Part shown: piece after piece, positions 22,842 through 34,478 of the stretch
How positions within the stretch are numbered: position 1 is the stretch's first letter
Layout: each line of letters opens with the position of its first letter
Source of the DNA: Cudoniella acicularis
Lineage: Eukaryota > Ascomycota > Leotiomycetes > Helotiales > Helotiaceae
DNA: 64,000 bases
Direction: 5' to 3'
Assembly (NCBI GenBank): GCA_013054445.1
Contig: JAAMPI010000001.1
Location: 1 to 64,000 of the forward strand
The notes under the pieces: model-generated
What the model was told of the DNA's origin: nothing
Seen by the model: only the letters and a program-made list of their open reading frames with translations
Database searches by the model: none
Translations under genes and position numbers: made by a program

Positions 22842-24299
22842 CTTGGAGACGTTCGTGAGGTTGTGGAAGGTTTGCGCTGCTGGGTGCTGTTGATTCGGGT
22901 CAATGGGCCTCTCCCTTACTCCTCCCTTGACTTTCTGAATCCTAGTTCCGATGTGAAGACAAAAGACAAGCGGCTGGTTCTGAAATAATGGCAGACAGTT
23001 TAAAAAAAAAAAAAAGACAATGTAGAGTAAGAATATTAACTGGGAAAGAGAGAAAGGAAAAAAGAGAAAGCGTCACGGTTCCTAGCTGTTGAAGCTCGGT
23101 GATGCTTTGTTAGTCACTCTGGCTCTGGTCCTTCCATCCCGAACTCGATCCGCGGTCCAGTGCCCCTTCACATTCCTAGCTTGTCCCCATGCAGCCGTGT
23201 GCCAGTGGCCTTGTGCCGGGATGGGAAAAGCCATCATGTGTGGAGCCGGAGAGCTGGGCCTTAGAGAGTCGTTTTAGCTCGGCGTAACGGAGGGCTGTGA
23301 AGCACCTCACTCAATGTTCTAGAAAAAGAGCTCGAAAAGTACGCGGTCAGGCGATACGCCATTGGAAGGTCATCCTAGCTCTGGGGGAGCTGAGAGGTGG
23401 ATGAGCGGAGCGTCTCTCTTGCCTAGAGCTAACTAACTCCTTGGTTGGAGAGGAAGCTGAAAACGAAGCACATGTTCTTCAATTGCTTTGCGGTTCTTTG
23501 TGGAAAGGAGTAGCTTGCATGTGCCTGTGACGTCGAGTCGGTTGAAGCCTCGACTTGCCGAGCCTGCATGAAGCTTGTGAAATCGGGGGTCTGAAATCGC
23601 GGGGAACGGGGTCTCTCGGCTTGCTGCTGCGAGGTCGGACATTCCCGGCTCAAGCTTTTTCAGGGGAACCGAGGTCCAAAACTGGTCACGTGGGCCCTGA
23701 TTCTTTCCAGCTTCATCCAGTTTAGAAAGTGTTTCTAAGTAGAAGATTATTGAAGGTAGTAGTATTTTTAAAGCTGATTTTCATTAGTAAATTAACGGCC
23801 TTTATTTATATTAAATTAAACTTTATAGAAGAGTATAAAAAGCTTAAGTAAGGTTTTGTTATAACTTTCTTAATATTACCCTGTTTTCCTTTTTGTTTGA
23901 ATACGTCAAGACAATTAAAGAGACTCGGAGTCTAGCCCAATGTTACAGATGCGTTTAATTGTTATGGAATGCTAAACATTGGTTAAAAATACTTCCAATA
24001 TCTCCTGGGAATTAACTTAATAACCTATTATTGAGCTACCTCCATTGGACCGAAATCGAAAAGAATGAAATAGATATATTTGCAGTGCCTCATAAATCCC
24101 CTACAACGATTGAGATAACGTTCCGCTAACTTTAATGCCTCTCTCTTGCTATGATATTTTGAACGCCAAAGAAATACAGAAAACTGTGGAAGCAAGAGTA
24201 GAAACAGGTTGATACATGCAATTATATCTTCTCGTATTCTTATAAAATGTACATGTACCCGTAACTCCCAAATATTCCGCTCCCCACCCCAACCCAGCC
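22842..24299. other. Intergenic with an AT-rich block
   Basis: 1.46 kb with no gene recognised. The half near SFC1 is GC-balanced; about 23700-24250 is strongly AT-rich with TTTATATTAAATTAAAC-type sequence and no frame. It could be an old RIP-eroded insertion, but no parent element is recognisable. Confidence 0.6.
23002..23015. repeat. Poly(A) tract, 14 A
   Basis: Uninterrupted run of 14 A in the SFC1 upstream region. dA:dT tracts in fungal promoters can exclude nucleosomes. Confidence 0.9.
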
Positions 24300-25115
24300 T
24301 TAAATCTTACTCAATAAGGTCCCAAGCACCTCCTTCGTGGCTCCGTTATACTCCTTAACCAAACCCGCAATCCCCTTAAACTCCTCAATCCCAGCATCAC
24401 CCATACACTCATAAATCCAACTCTCACTCGTCGTAACAACCGCACCCTCCCTCCTCAACCTCTCCAACGCAATAGGCACTTCCTCCCTATTACAACTACT
24501 AACCCCATCCGCCAAAATATAAACCTTATGTCCTTCCCTCAATGCATCCAGCGTCGTTTGCGTAACACAGATATGCGATTCGATTCCAACAATGACGATT
24601 TCGGAGGGCATCGAAGGAGAGAAATGCCGTGAGATTTCGGGCACCCACATGCTGAAGGCTTTCTTTTCGGCGTGTTCTACGGCGGTAGTGAGGAGGGGGA
24701 GGAGCTCCGTGCAGGTTTCTCCTAGGCGTGCGCGGTTTTGGGTCGTTGCGTATATGGGAATGTTGAGGATCTGGGCTGCGCGAAGCATCTTTTTGGTAGT
24801 TGTTATACTGGGAATTGTGAGTTGGTTGAGTTTGGGGTGAAGGGGTGGAAGGGAGGAACGGCGTACATTTTTTCATATTCCCATATTGCGGGTCGGAATT
24901 TTTCTTGTATATCGCAGATGCTGGAAAAACGACTGGATTAGTATTTGATTTTATATCGACATGTCTTGTTGGCAGCAATGGATTGAGGGAGGAGAAGGGC
25001 GAACGGACAAAAGGGCGGGGCGTGCTGTAGTGCTGACATTAGCATTGTGCGACGACAAACTTGGTGTAATTTGGAGTGACAACTTACTTAGACGCCTTGT
25101 TGGCTTGTCAGGCAT
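24300..25115 (-). CDS. Isochorismatase-family cysteine hydrolase
   Basis: Alpha/beta hydrolase of the isochorismatase fold (closest by eye to the ISOC1/YcaC group); substrate unknown. Four exons: 25115-25088, 25024-25009, 24920-24867 and 24807-24300, in phase, 201 residues. Exon 2 is only 16 nt. Splicing gives MPDKPTRRLTRPALFICDIQ, with the first catalytic Asp in CDIQ; the Lys is in HAEKKAFSMW and the nucleophile Cys in ESHICVTQTTLDALREG, matching the D-K-C triad. Length is right for a stand-alone domain. The 16-nt exon uses a weak donor (GTCCGT), so the first two introns are less certain than the rest. It lies tandem to THI6, but I see no functional link. Confidence 0.85.
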
Positions 25116-25489
25116 TATGAGATAATTTGGGTGCGATTGCTTGCTTCTTTTGTAGAGTTCGTCGAGTGTTGTGGTGGAAAGAGAGCGTGTGAATGACAAA
25201 AATCGGAAGCTGCAGGGGCGATGGTGGGGTGCCGAGGGGCAACTGCGCAGGTGGGATTTTGCCGGGATCTGGAAGCCTCTCCTTGCTTCCGTATTTCAGA
25301 CAAAACCAACTCCTTTTTGAGTAGTCCCAAAGCCATTTAGCTCATCCTCTCACCATTCGCTATGTACAGTATTTCCGAGTTCTTCCTCGAAGTCTCGTTA
25401 CTCAAGAGAAATCCTTCGGACTTTTGCTCTCTCTATCCAAGACCTATTACCCTCCTTGGTACCTTTATGGATGTTATAGATCTCGTCGA

Positions 25490-27072
25490 TTAGAGCAGGT
25501 ACGAAAGTTCCTGGGCCTTTTGACATCTGCCCTGGCAGCTGCAACTTCTGCCCCGATCTCGTAATGCAATAAAACCAGCCAGCGCGGCAAGAAGTTTATC
25601 CTTCTTGCATACAGCCAGCATCAAGGAAATTGTAGTACCCAGGACACAACCACTACCAGTAATTCTGCCCAGGAGCTCATGGCCGTTTTCAACAGCAAAA
25701 GTCCGCGATCCATCACTGACAAAGTCAGTAGCTCCTGTCATTACTATCACATTCCGCTCCCTCCGGGCAAGATCTCGGACTAGTCGAGCCTTTTCTTCCT
25801 CGTTCAGAGTACTAGCCCCGCTGTCGACTCCTCTTTGCTGAACCACGGATCCAAAGACAGTCTTTATTTCACCCTCGTTGCCTTTGATAACGTCAAAATA
25901 TCCGGCAGCCAACAAGGTCTTGACTGCATTTCTCCTCACTGCGGTAGCACCAGCGCCAACTGGATCAAAGACCACTGATCCTCCTGCTAAATTATATGCC
26001 TTCAAAGCTTTCGCATAATTCTCTAATCCCTCTGGCGTAACAGTACCCATGTTGATGACCAAAGCACCTCCTAGTTTGCTGAGATCTGCCGCTTCTTCTC
26101 CATAATTTGCCATGATTGGAGATCCACCAACTGCGAGAGCAACATTCGCAGCAAAATTTTGAACAACTAGATTCGTCATGTTATGGGAGAGTGGTGTGGT
26201 ATCCGCGACTCCTGCAACAATATCCAACACTTGCCGGAGTAGGACTTTAATGTCCACAGGTTTGTGGGGAGAAGCAATTGAGGCAGCAGCGAAAGGTGGT
26301 GGTGTCCGAACAAGCTCTAGAAGTTCCTGGGCTGCTTTCTTTGGATCTTCAGCTGCTATAATGCCACTAACAATCGCAGCTCCATCAAGCTCCTTACTAG
26401 GATCTGAGGATTGATACAGCACACGCTGGACTGTGGAAGCATTAATTCCTCCGATGCATACTGTTCGCACATGCGCTCCTTCTTTAGCAATACCACGAAG
26501 AATCTCTTTGGTTCCAGCAGTTCCAATGATGTCTTTTGTGTTTGTTTTTCTGAGCCTCATTCAGTGATGCATGCGAAGCGAAAGACAACAGCACTTACGT
26601 TGACGTGGCGAACATGGTTCCAATGCCCAGGTAATCTGCCCCATCTCTACATGCTGCTTGTGCTTCTTCAAGGGTGGATACAGTGACGCCAATTATGGCA
26701 TTGTCCCCAAGCAGTTTCCTCGCACTTGGGAGGTCTGGTGGGAGTTAGATGTGTGGTAGATACAGCCGTAGTAGCAGTGCACGTACCCAGATCATCTTGG
26801 CCGATGTGTACACCCTCGCAACCCACTGCCAATGCTACATCAACTCGGTCATTGATGAGAAGAGGCACTTTGTGCTTTTTCGTGATAGCATGCAATTTTT
26901 TGGCCGTCGAGACAAGGACCGCAGTATCGCTGAGTTTGTCTCTATATTGAACCAAAGTGACACCTCCCTCCAGCGCGGCTTCAACAACTTGCACGAGGTC
27001 CCTGTTTCCCAGAATGGCTTGCGTAGAGTCCGTCACCAAATAAAGGGAATAGTCGACATATTTGAGTGCCAT
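25490..27072 (-). CDS. THI6: Bifunctional thiamine enzyme Thi6 (TMP synthase + hydroxyethylthiazole kinase), C-terminus frameshifted
   Basis: Makes thiamine phosphate: the N-terminal ThiE-like domain joins HMP-PP with HET-P, and the C-terminal ThiM-like kinase phosphorylates hydroxyethylthiazole. Exons 27072-26787, 26734-26599 and 26549 onward join in phase. ThiE motifs: TLVQYRDK, PLLINDRVDVAL, GVHIGQDD, GIGTMFATST. ThiM motifs: SPIMANYGEE, VVFDPVGAGAT, VIKGNEGEI and ITGSGCVLGTT. The open frame stops at 25490 after a tail unlike the family. The family-like C-terminus is present downstream in two other frames: HYEIGAE just after a T4 run near 25572, then GPGTFVPALIDEIY after an A4 run near 25517. 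One fewer base in each run would carry the frame to a stop at 25399. Homopolymer assembly errors are the likeliest cause. The start at 27072 is supported by MALKYVDYSLYLVTD. Confidence 0.92.
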
Positions 27073-27985
27073 CTTGGGACTGGAGGAGGAGGCCGATCAC
27101 GTGATATGTACAGGTTTCGCACCCAGTTACATGGTCTGGAGAGTGGGTGTGATGCTGTTGTGGAATCTTACCGGCCTGATAAATAGTATCAAATAGAGGA
27201 ATTCCAGCCTAATGACAGCAGCCACAAGCACAGGTGCAGGAGCAGATGCAGCAAAATCTGCAAGCAAAAATACGCTGACAGAGTAGCCTTAGGCCCACCC
27301 TGGAAACGTCGGGTTTGGAGGATGATTTGACACGCTAACGCCCTTTTGGAACAGGCTCAGGCAAGCGCGAATTCTAATTCGAGTTTCCACCACTTCTATT
27401 CACATCCATCGTGAACTCCTCTCTCTTCCATCTTTTTCTCCATCAAACATCGTCTTCGCCCGCCAGCACAAGACAACAACTCCATCAGCACAACGCACCA
27501 CTTCCACTGTTCTGTGCAACCCAGAACAAGCCATCAACCCCAGCATCGCTGCTCACAAAGACACATCGCATCGCACCCAAAAGAAAGTGGCCAGTCATCC
27601 CAGACAGCGCCTCATCTCGCCCAGGAAGCCAACTTCCTCGCCCTTCTCAACAAAGCCATCACCACGTCTACGGATACATCTGCGTTATATGTATCTCACA
27701 CCCAACGCCAACGACCTCAGACACCAGCCGCCTATCGAGCTGCAAACATTTCGCATACCGCGGAAACCTTGTAGCCCCTACTTCAGCAGCAACGGCTAAG
27801 AACCCGCCTCGACCTCATCGAATGTTTCGCTAGCAACCACCAGAATCTATCTCCTTTCGTGCCTCTTCGCTTCCCCTCACCACCCTCGCATGTCAATGTC
27901 GCATCATCCGGTCCATAATCGCCACTAAAATCCCCATCCATACCAAGAAATTTGAAGTTATTCCGAGCTACATACAACCGCAATC
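27073..27985. promoter_or_regulatory. Divergent promoter region THI6 / TIF5
   Basis: 913 bp between divergent start codons. The TIF5-proximal 550 bases are C- and A-rich and pyrimidine-tracted, like a long fungal 5' UTR. I looked for TPP-riboswitch consensus segments and found none. Confidence 0.55.
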
Positions 27986-29320
27986 ATGGCTACCATCAAT
28001 ATCCGCAGCGATGTGAAAGATCCCTTCTACCGCTACAAGATGGAGAGGCTGCAGTCCAAGATTGAAGGCAAAGGCAACGGAATTAAAACCGTTATTGTCA
28101 ACCTTAGCAGCGTTGCCCAGTCGCTTGCCCGCCCTGGTGCCTATGTCATTAAGTATTTCGGTTTCGAGCTAGGAGCTCAGACCAACACGAACCCTGCCGA
28201 CGATCGTTGGATTATCAACGGTGCTCACGAGGCCTCCAAGCTGCAGGACTACCTCGATGGTTTCATTAACAAATTCGTTCTCTGCAAAAAGTGCAAGAAC
28301 CCCGAGACCGATGTGGTCATCAAAGATGGCCGTATTCTCCTCGATTGCAAGGCCTGTGGTCAGCGCTCCGACGTCGATCTTCGCCTCAAGCTAAGTGGAT
28401 TCATTCTCAAGAACCAGCCCAAGAAAGGCAAGAAAGACAAATCCGAGAAGAAGGCTGCACGAAGGGCCAAGGAGAACGGAAATGGCAACTCCGATATCAA
28501 GGAGAATGGATCAGGCAGTGGTGACAATAACTCTGAAAATGGATCAAACGGTGACGGTGATTATGCTGTCGAGGCAGGTAGTGATGACGAACTCACTCGC
28601 CGTATCAAGGCTGGTGCCGAGGAACTCGACGAGGTTGCCGAAGTCAAGGACGATGAATGGACTGTTGATATGTCTGCCGAGGCTGTCAAGGCCCGTCAAC
28701 AACAGCTCCCAGATGATCTCAAGCAGAAACTCGTACTAGGTGGCGACGAAGATGACGAGGATGGAGAAGGTGGCGGAAATTCCAAGTACGACCAATTCGG
28801 CAGCTGGATCGTCAATGAGGCTGAAGAGAAGGGCTCCGTTACCAAGCTCGATGATATCGCAATCTTCATGAAGGCCAAGGAATTGGGTATCGAGAACAAG
28901 CACCGTACCCTTCTTGTCCTAGTTCAAACCATTTTCGACGATGACATCGCAAAGCAAATTCCCAAGCGCGCTCCAATGCTTAAGAACGTAAGTCTGGGTT
29001 TTCTGTGATTACGAGGCCTTCTATTAACTTGTATTTAGATTGGCACCTCCGAAAAACACCAAAAGGCCCTTCTTGGAGGCGTCGAGCGATTCGTTGGTCT
29101 CCGTGGCAAAGAGAAGCCTGAAATCTATGAGCAAACCTCCAAGATTCTTCTTGTCCTCTACAACGAAGACCTTCTCACCGAGGAGGTCCTCACCAAATGG
29201 GGCACCAAAGCTAGCAAGAAATACATCGACCTCCCCACCAGCAAGAAAGTCCGCAAGTCCGCTGAGACATTCCTCACTTGGCTCGCTGAGGCTGAAAGCG
29301 ATGATGATGATTCTGATTAG
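27986..29320 (+). CDS. TIF5: Translation initiation factor eIF5
   Basis: GTPase-activating protein for eIF2 in the 43S pre-initiation complex. Two exons (27986-28987 and 29039-29320) join in phase to 427 residues. The N-terminal domain begins [19 protein letters not shown], with the catalytic Arg region, and ends in a zinc ribbon (CKKC..CKACGQ, about 98-121). A Lys/Gly/Asn-rich linker follows. The C-terminal W2/MIF4G-like HEAT domain (from about 250) ends with an acidic-aromatic tail, [17 protein letters not shown], the segment that binds eIF2-beta and eIF3. The long single frame alone stops inside the W2 domain; exon 2 completes it. Confidence 0.96.
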
Positions 29321-29615
29321 TTATCATCTTGGACAGCTCGGTAGTCTGACAGGTTTGAGAACTATGTCGGAATTACCAATCTCGCAATCCTTGTTTGGCT
29401 TACTGGTTGTGCTTGGAGGATTCCTCTTGCTTTGATAGACAGATTTTTGTTGGTGTGCTTTTGTTACTCAACTCCGTCCTTACAGTCGCGCAAAAGTCGT
29501 CCGTCTTGTGCTTGTATCAAATGTATGCATTCTTCTCCGCTACATAACTCCATTTTCACGTGAGGTCTAAAACTTGTCTGATACTTGGTGAGATATGTCC
29601 AGGTACATCTATTTC
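29321..29615. other. Convergent intergenic region TIF5 / TTI1
   Basis: Short 3'-3' spacer, no gene seen. Confidence 0.6.
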
Positions 29616-32600
29616 CTAAACCGTGACATTTAAAGCTACAAATTCATACTCATCCATTTTTGGTGTCTCCAACTGCATTTGGCTTTGGCCTCCAACATAA
29701 CAAGCAAGCCACACTGCATCTGCATTAGCTCTCTCCATTGCTATCCTCACCTCGTCCCTCTCCCAGACCAAACTCCCCAAAACCTCTATCGCCTCATCAA
29801 CCATCTCATCCACTACCTCCACCCAACCCACAATAGCACACAATAACATAACAACACCCTCCCATTTCTTCCTCGCCTCTCCATAAATCCCCCTCCCTGC
29901 CTTCTTCTCAGCTTCCATCTCCCTCTTCGCCTTCCTCACCACCCCCATAATATTATTCCACTCGGTCGATATCCTCGTAGCCATGAATCCCCCAGCTAAT
30001 TTACAGATAGCAGCAATTGTTGTGAGCGCGGTTGTGCAGACATAAGGCGAGGGGTCGTGAATGAGTGGGAGTACAACGGGCCATATGTCGTTTATTAGAG
30101 GGAGATACTGGTCGGAGTTCTGGGAGAGAGAGGTTGAGGCCGTCGTTATGAGTGTGAGGAGTTTCGTGCGGAGGTGGGGAGAGGAGGATGTAAGGTAGTG
30201 TTGGGAGAGGCGGGTGATTGATTGCAAGAGAAGGTAGGTTTTGTTTGGAGGTGGAGCGGCGATTTCATTTTGTGGCGGTGCCGGAGACTGCTTTGCGTCG
30301 TCTTCTTCTTGGTCGTCTTGATTCTGTGAGCGTGCGGCGTCGGCTTCGTCAAGGAGCGTTTGAGCGGATTTCCATGGCTCTCGAGGGAAGTCTTCATGTG
30401 TGAGGAGTTCAGAAGCTTTTGAGTTTTTGGAGATGAGATTTAGAATGTTTATAATGGTCGGTATCGTGACTTCCGTTTCTTCGCGCCCGTTGGCTTCGGT
30501 GTTTGTAATTTGCATTTGAGGCGACTTAGATCCAACTTTGACTATCTCATCCAGAACCGAGAAAAGAACCTCGACAAGACGTTGGTAACCATGAAAGTTG
30601 TCCAGCGCCGCAAATATTGACCCCACAACATCATCTAGATATAGTAGAAGTGATGGTCCTGCCAAACGGATCATCATGACCAGGACCTGAGGTGCTTGAG
30701 GAGAAATGTCGAAGGTATTGAGTCGAAGAGAAATGGCATTTACCATGTAATCCACGTTATCGATGATTAGCCCACTCGCACTCGTATAACCACAAGCTTT
30801 GGAGACTATGTTGAGGCAAGTAATAGCATGCTCTCTTAAGTTCTCATTCGGGGATCCCAGCAATTGTGCCACAGAATACAAAGTGTCTATGAGCTCTGGT
30901 TGAAAGCTATCCTTCAAACGTTGGGCCCTTTCAGCAACAACTTCTAATGCCACGGCTTGCATTCGCCAGTCGTAGGCAGATTCATCGCTGTTTAGGAGCA
31001 CAGACTGCGAGAATGATATGAGTTCCTGGCTCATGGATTCTTGCTCATCAGATAATGTGAGAGCAGAATTAAAAAAATTCATCTATATCTTCATTCTTCG
31101 ATGCTGATGTCTTCAAAATTTGAAAAGACAGCCAGTATGCTGCAACGAGGCTCGGGCCAGAGGCCCCACGAACGTATTCAAGCATCTCACCAGCCATATT
31201 AATCTGTGACTCCCGTGTGCCAAGACTGCTCAATAACTCGGTGAGTTTTGAACGTGTCTCCTTTTGGCTACCTCCGGCGAGAACAATTGGGCGAAAATCG
31301 TTGGAAGTGGCAGAATCAACGACCAGGCTCATGGCAGCTTGGCTGTTCATGTCAAATTCGGCTTCTTGGAGGGCCTTGGGTTGCATCAATTCTAGGGTAA
31401 CAGTAACACTATCCCTCAAAGAAGTCCCAAGGGCCTCCTCGAGGATGGAAGAATCAGAGTTCAAATTTCTGAGGAGGTCACTTGCCCTACGGAGCTGATC
31501 CAAGGCACTTTGTTTTGCGGATTCATCATTAGCCTGCATAACTCTAGGCAAGCTAGTCACCCAGTTGTAAGCAGTGGTTTTGACAAGCTCGCCAAGATCT
31601 GTGTGTATAGTGGCTAGATCTGTGAGACTTGTTCCTCTTTCACTCGAACTATCTTTTGCATCAATACCATCCAGAATCATGCAAGTCTCGACAAGTAATG
31701 GGGCAGACTCAGATAGGGTATCATGACACTCGTCGAGAGCAGTAAGACAGAATCTGTTTAGAGCTCGGCGAACATCAACTGCACTGTGTTTGCGAAGCCT
31801 GATGATGTTGGAGAGGGCGAGTTTTATTTGGCCCGTCGTTGCCTTTAACCAAGACTTTGTCAAGACTTTCTGCTCAGCGTCGGTTCCAGGTGAGTTTTGG
31901 GATGGCTGATCCTCATGTCGGAGATTTCTTGTCCGAACGTCGCTCAAAATGGAGGTAAAAACATGCTCCAGAACTACCAAGGCATTGATGAGGGTTTTCC
32001 GTGACCGTCGATCCGCCGTACTAGGCATTAGATATTTAGTCAATCCTGATATTGTCCCAGGAAGAAACGTTGCTAATGCCTGGGCATCTTTAACGGATCT
32101 CCATACTCCGTCCAAAGCTTTCAAAGCCTGCAGCTGTACTTCAGTCGATGCTCCGTGTGTGATCCCATCAAGTATGACGGTCACGCAGTGACCTAAGGCC
32201 GGTATCGTTCCGGTCTCAGTCAAAATGGCCGCTCCGCCAGGAGTCACGCTGATGTCTCGAAACAGAGCCGCGAGTGACCCATATGCTTCAATAACTATCT
32301 CCTCCGGAATAGTGTTGGATTTCTGATCCGGCTGGCCCCCAGCGGCAAATGCCAGCAAAATCAACAGCTGCTTTGCTAGATCCAGAGGAATAGATTTGCT
32401 CCATCCATATTCCAGAAGAATCCTCAGACATTTAAATGTCAACTCTGCCAAACGGTCTGTGTATTTCGTCCGCCTTTTGAGTATCTGCGAGACTGGAAAG
32501 AAAACATAGTCTGCTAGCTTTCCGTCGAAACGCCGTCATCTCGCCTGCACTTTTCCTCGAGAACGGTCAGGATCTGGCTTATAGATTGTATCAAAGATTT

Positions 32601-32766
32601 CGTATTGCTCGAACTCCCATCGTCTCGGAGTGCCAGCTGGCTGAGCTCGACGCAGCGAGGCTTGAGCTATTCCACGGTCAGTACCTCGGTGGTTTCGAAG
32701 TGCGGTATAAATTAGTCTTACCACTTGAAAGAGCTCATTTCTGGCAGCGCGAGCTCCGGTATCCAT
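29616..32766 (-). CDS. TTI1: TTI1, HEAT-repeat subunit of the TTT (Tel2-Tti1-Tti2) complex, two frameshifts
   Basis: Co-chaperone scaffold for PI3K-like kinases (TOR, ATM, ATR orthologues). Exon 1 (32766-32722) encodes MDTGARAARNELFQV; the intron ends GAATAG and exon 2 starts at 32666 with LKPRCVELSQLAL, the family's N-terminal signature. Then come LADYVFFPVSQIL, an all-helical body and DNVDYMVNAISLRLN, a characteristic TTI1 block. About 1030 residues in all, the usual fungal size. Two frame breaks: near 32530, where GTTTCGAC needs one more T to join exon 2 to KLADYVFF; and at 31071-31077, where a T7 run (A7 on the + strand) needs one fewer T to join DEFF to NSALTLSDEQ. As a result the gene appears as two overlapping frames (32451-31069 and 31082-29616). 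Most likely an intact gene with assembly errors. Confidence 0.85.
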
Positions 32767-33424
32767 GGCAGCAGAGAGTGGCGCCGCATGGTACCCGTGT
32801 TGGTTTCCAAAGTCTCTTGATAGTGCTGGGCAAATGTTGGTGGAGGTCCAAAATGGCAAGGCTGAGTAACCGATGTTTAACCGCACTCTAGCTTCGGACT
32901 TAACCTTTGTACATCAAATTTCGCTTTACCAGACAATAACAACTTCATTAACTACTATATTCACGGCTACAGCGTATCACAGCCTTATATAGCGTGCTAA
33001 GCGTATTTCCTCTTAGGAGTGAATACTGTGATCTTTTGGTCCAGTACGTAGTGCAATCTAGAGCTTAGCGATCTATGTCGCATAATTCGTCTTCTTAATT
33101 CATTTCATTCTATGTTTCTAGTAGGTTACCCAAGGAGTACCGCATCCTGTTACGACAATGAGTTTTTCAATTACTTCTCCTTCTGGACTTTCCCTCTAGG
33201 GTGAAAATGGAGTTTTAATTGGGTGATCTGGGTATAGCGTCGGGGAAAAGAGACGGAGGGGGAAGAAAGTGGGGAACTGGTAAGTATTAACTAAGTTTTG
33301 CAATTGATACTTGTATACCGGCCTCCTTTTCGAGGACGATTTCGTTTGGGATTTCGTTTGGGATTCTCGGATGAAAGGTAAATTGGCGAGAGGCAGTTGT
33401 AGGTACGAAAACGACGCAAGTTTT

Positions 33425-33856
33425 CGCTTTCTCCGGAGAAACTCAGTAACAATTCTCAAGTAGCTATGGTCAGTTCTGATTTGAAGATACCACTTTCTCC
33501 GGAGCAGCCAGTCTTCTCGGGCCCCAGTCTGTTTGGTCCTCTGCAGTATCCCGCTCTGTCTGGGGTTCAGGATAGGGGGGCTCACTACCGCTTAGTCTCA
33601 GGGGTGAGGTGATATTACGAGCAGCAGCTCGAGAAGAGATATGGTTAGTTGTGAGGGAAGTTGTCACTTTCTCCGGAGCAGTACAAGGGGGGTATGGTTG
33701 GTCCTGGATTGAAGTCCACTTTCTCCGGAGTAGCAACCCAGCTCTCAAAAAGACTTTGGTTGGAGGTGTCACTTTCTCCGGAAGTTCCGACCAGCACCCC
33801 TCAGCGTCCCTTAGAGTGTTGAATGGTCCTGAGTTGAAATTCACTTTCTCCGCAGC
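33425..33856. repeat. Degenerate repeat family with core CACTTTCTCCGGAG
   Basis: Six copies of the core in the same orientation at 33425, 33491, 33664, 33717, 33769 and 33842 (the first with CG for CA, the last two with one change each). Several copies share upstream context resembling ATGGTnnGTnCTGnnTTGAA, so the true unit is about 45 bases with variable spacing. Not coding on either strand. Confidence 0.8.
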
Positions 33857-34339
33857 ACCTCTCAAAAATCCATCATTATTGGCGGCATTAAGCTTACATC
33901 ACACATATCACATGCGTTCCCCAGATTCGAAAGACAATGGGAACTACGGGTAAGCTGACGGCAGCCACGGGTATGCACGTTAAAGTGTAGGCTCAGTTCA
34001 TTCGCGACGGCAGATCCCGTGTCCCTTGCCCAGAACTGATTTTTGTGCATCCGATTCGGATGTCGAATCCCACCCGAGTTCCGACTCTCCGACTCTCTAA
34101 TTTTCCGACTCTCTAATTGTCCGAATCTCTAATTGTCCGACAATTAGCGGAAGGTTTGAGGAAGTTTGTTGGATTGTCTTTACAGTGGGATGTCGGGGTT
34201 GGCTATTTTGGTGTAGAGATTTGTCACAATGAAGTAATACAGCGAACGGATATGTGTTTCCTTGAGCTTGCAGAAGGTTCATGTAGGTATTCGGCCATCG
34301 GCTTGAAGGTCGTGATGACATCAGAATGGAAGTTTGAAA

Positions 34340-34348
34340 TATATAAAA
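34340..34348 (+). promoter_or_regulatory. TATA box candidate of the dioxygenase gene
   Basis: TATATAAAA about 135 bases upstream of the ATG at 34479. Confidence 0.5.
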
Positions 34349-34478
34349 GAGGAGGGAGGTTTCCAAATAGAAGAATAAAAGGGCATCCACCGCGCGTTGT
34401 TTTCTAGAAGACTATTGGACTTGCAATCGGCAATCTGCACATACTATTGCTCCACAAATTCCTCAGAATTTCACGACA

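Larger units (their letters stand above)
32767..34478. other. Divergent intergenic region TTI1 / dioxygenase with repeat cluster
   Basis: 1.7 kb without a recognisable gene. Its middle part (33425-33856) carries the CTTTCTCCGGAG repeat family listed separately. Two copies of GATTTCGTTTGGG lie side by side near 33340-33363. Confidence 0.6.

Noticed and set aside
27073..27300. Possible TPP riboswitch upstream of THI6
   Set aside because: I searched both strands for the conserved CTGAGA and ACCTGATC segments in the right order and did not find them.
27411..27833. Plus-strand 140-codon frame upstream of TIF5
   Set aside because: Pro/His/Ser-rich reading of a pyrimidine-rich leader; more likely the TIF5 5' UTR.
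33425..33856. CRISPR-like array
   Set aside because: Repeats are degenerate, irregularly spaced and in a eukaryotic genome with no cas genes.
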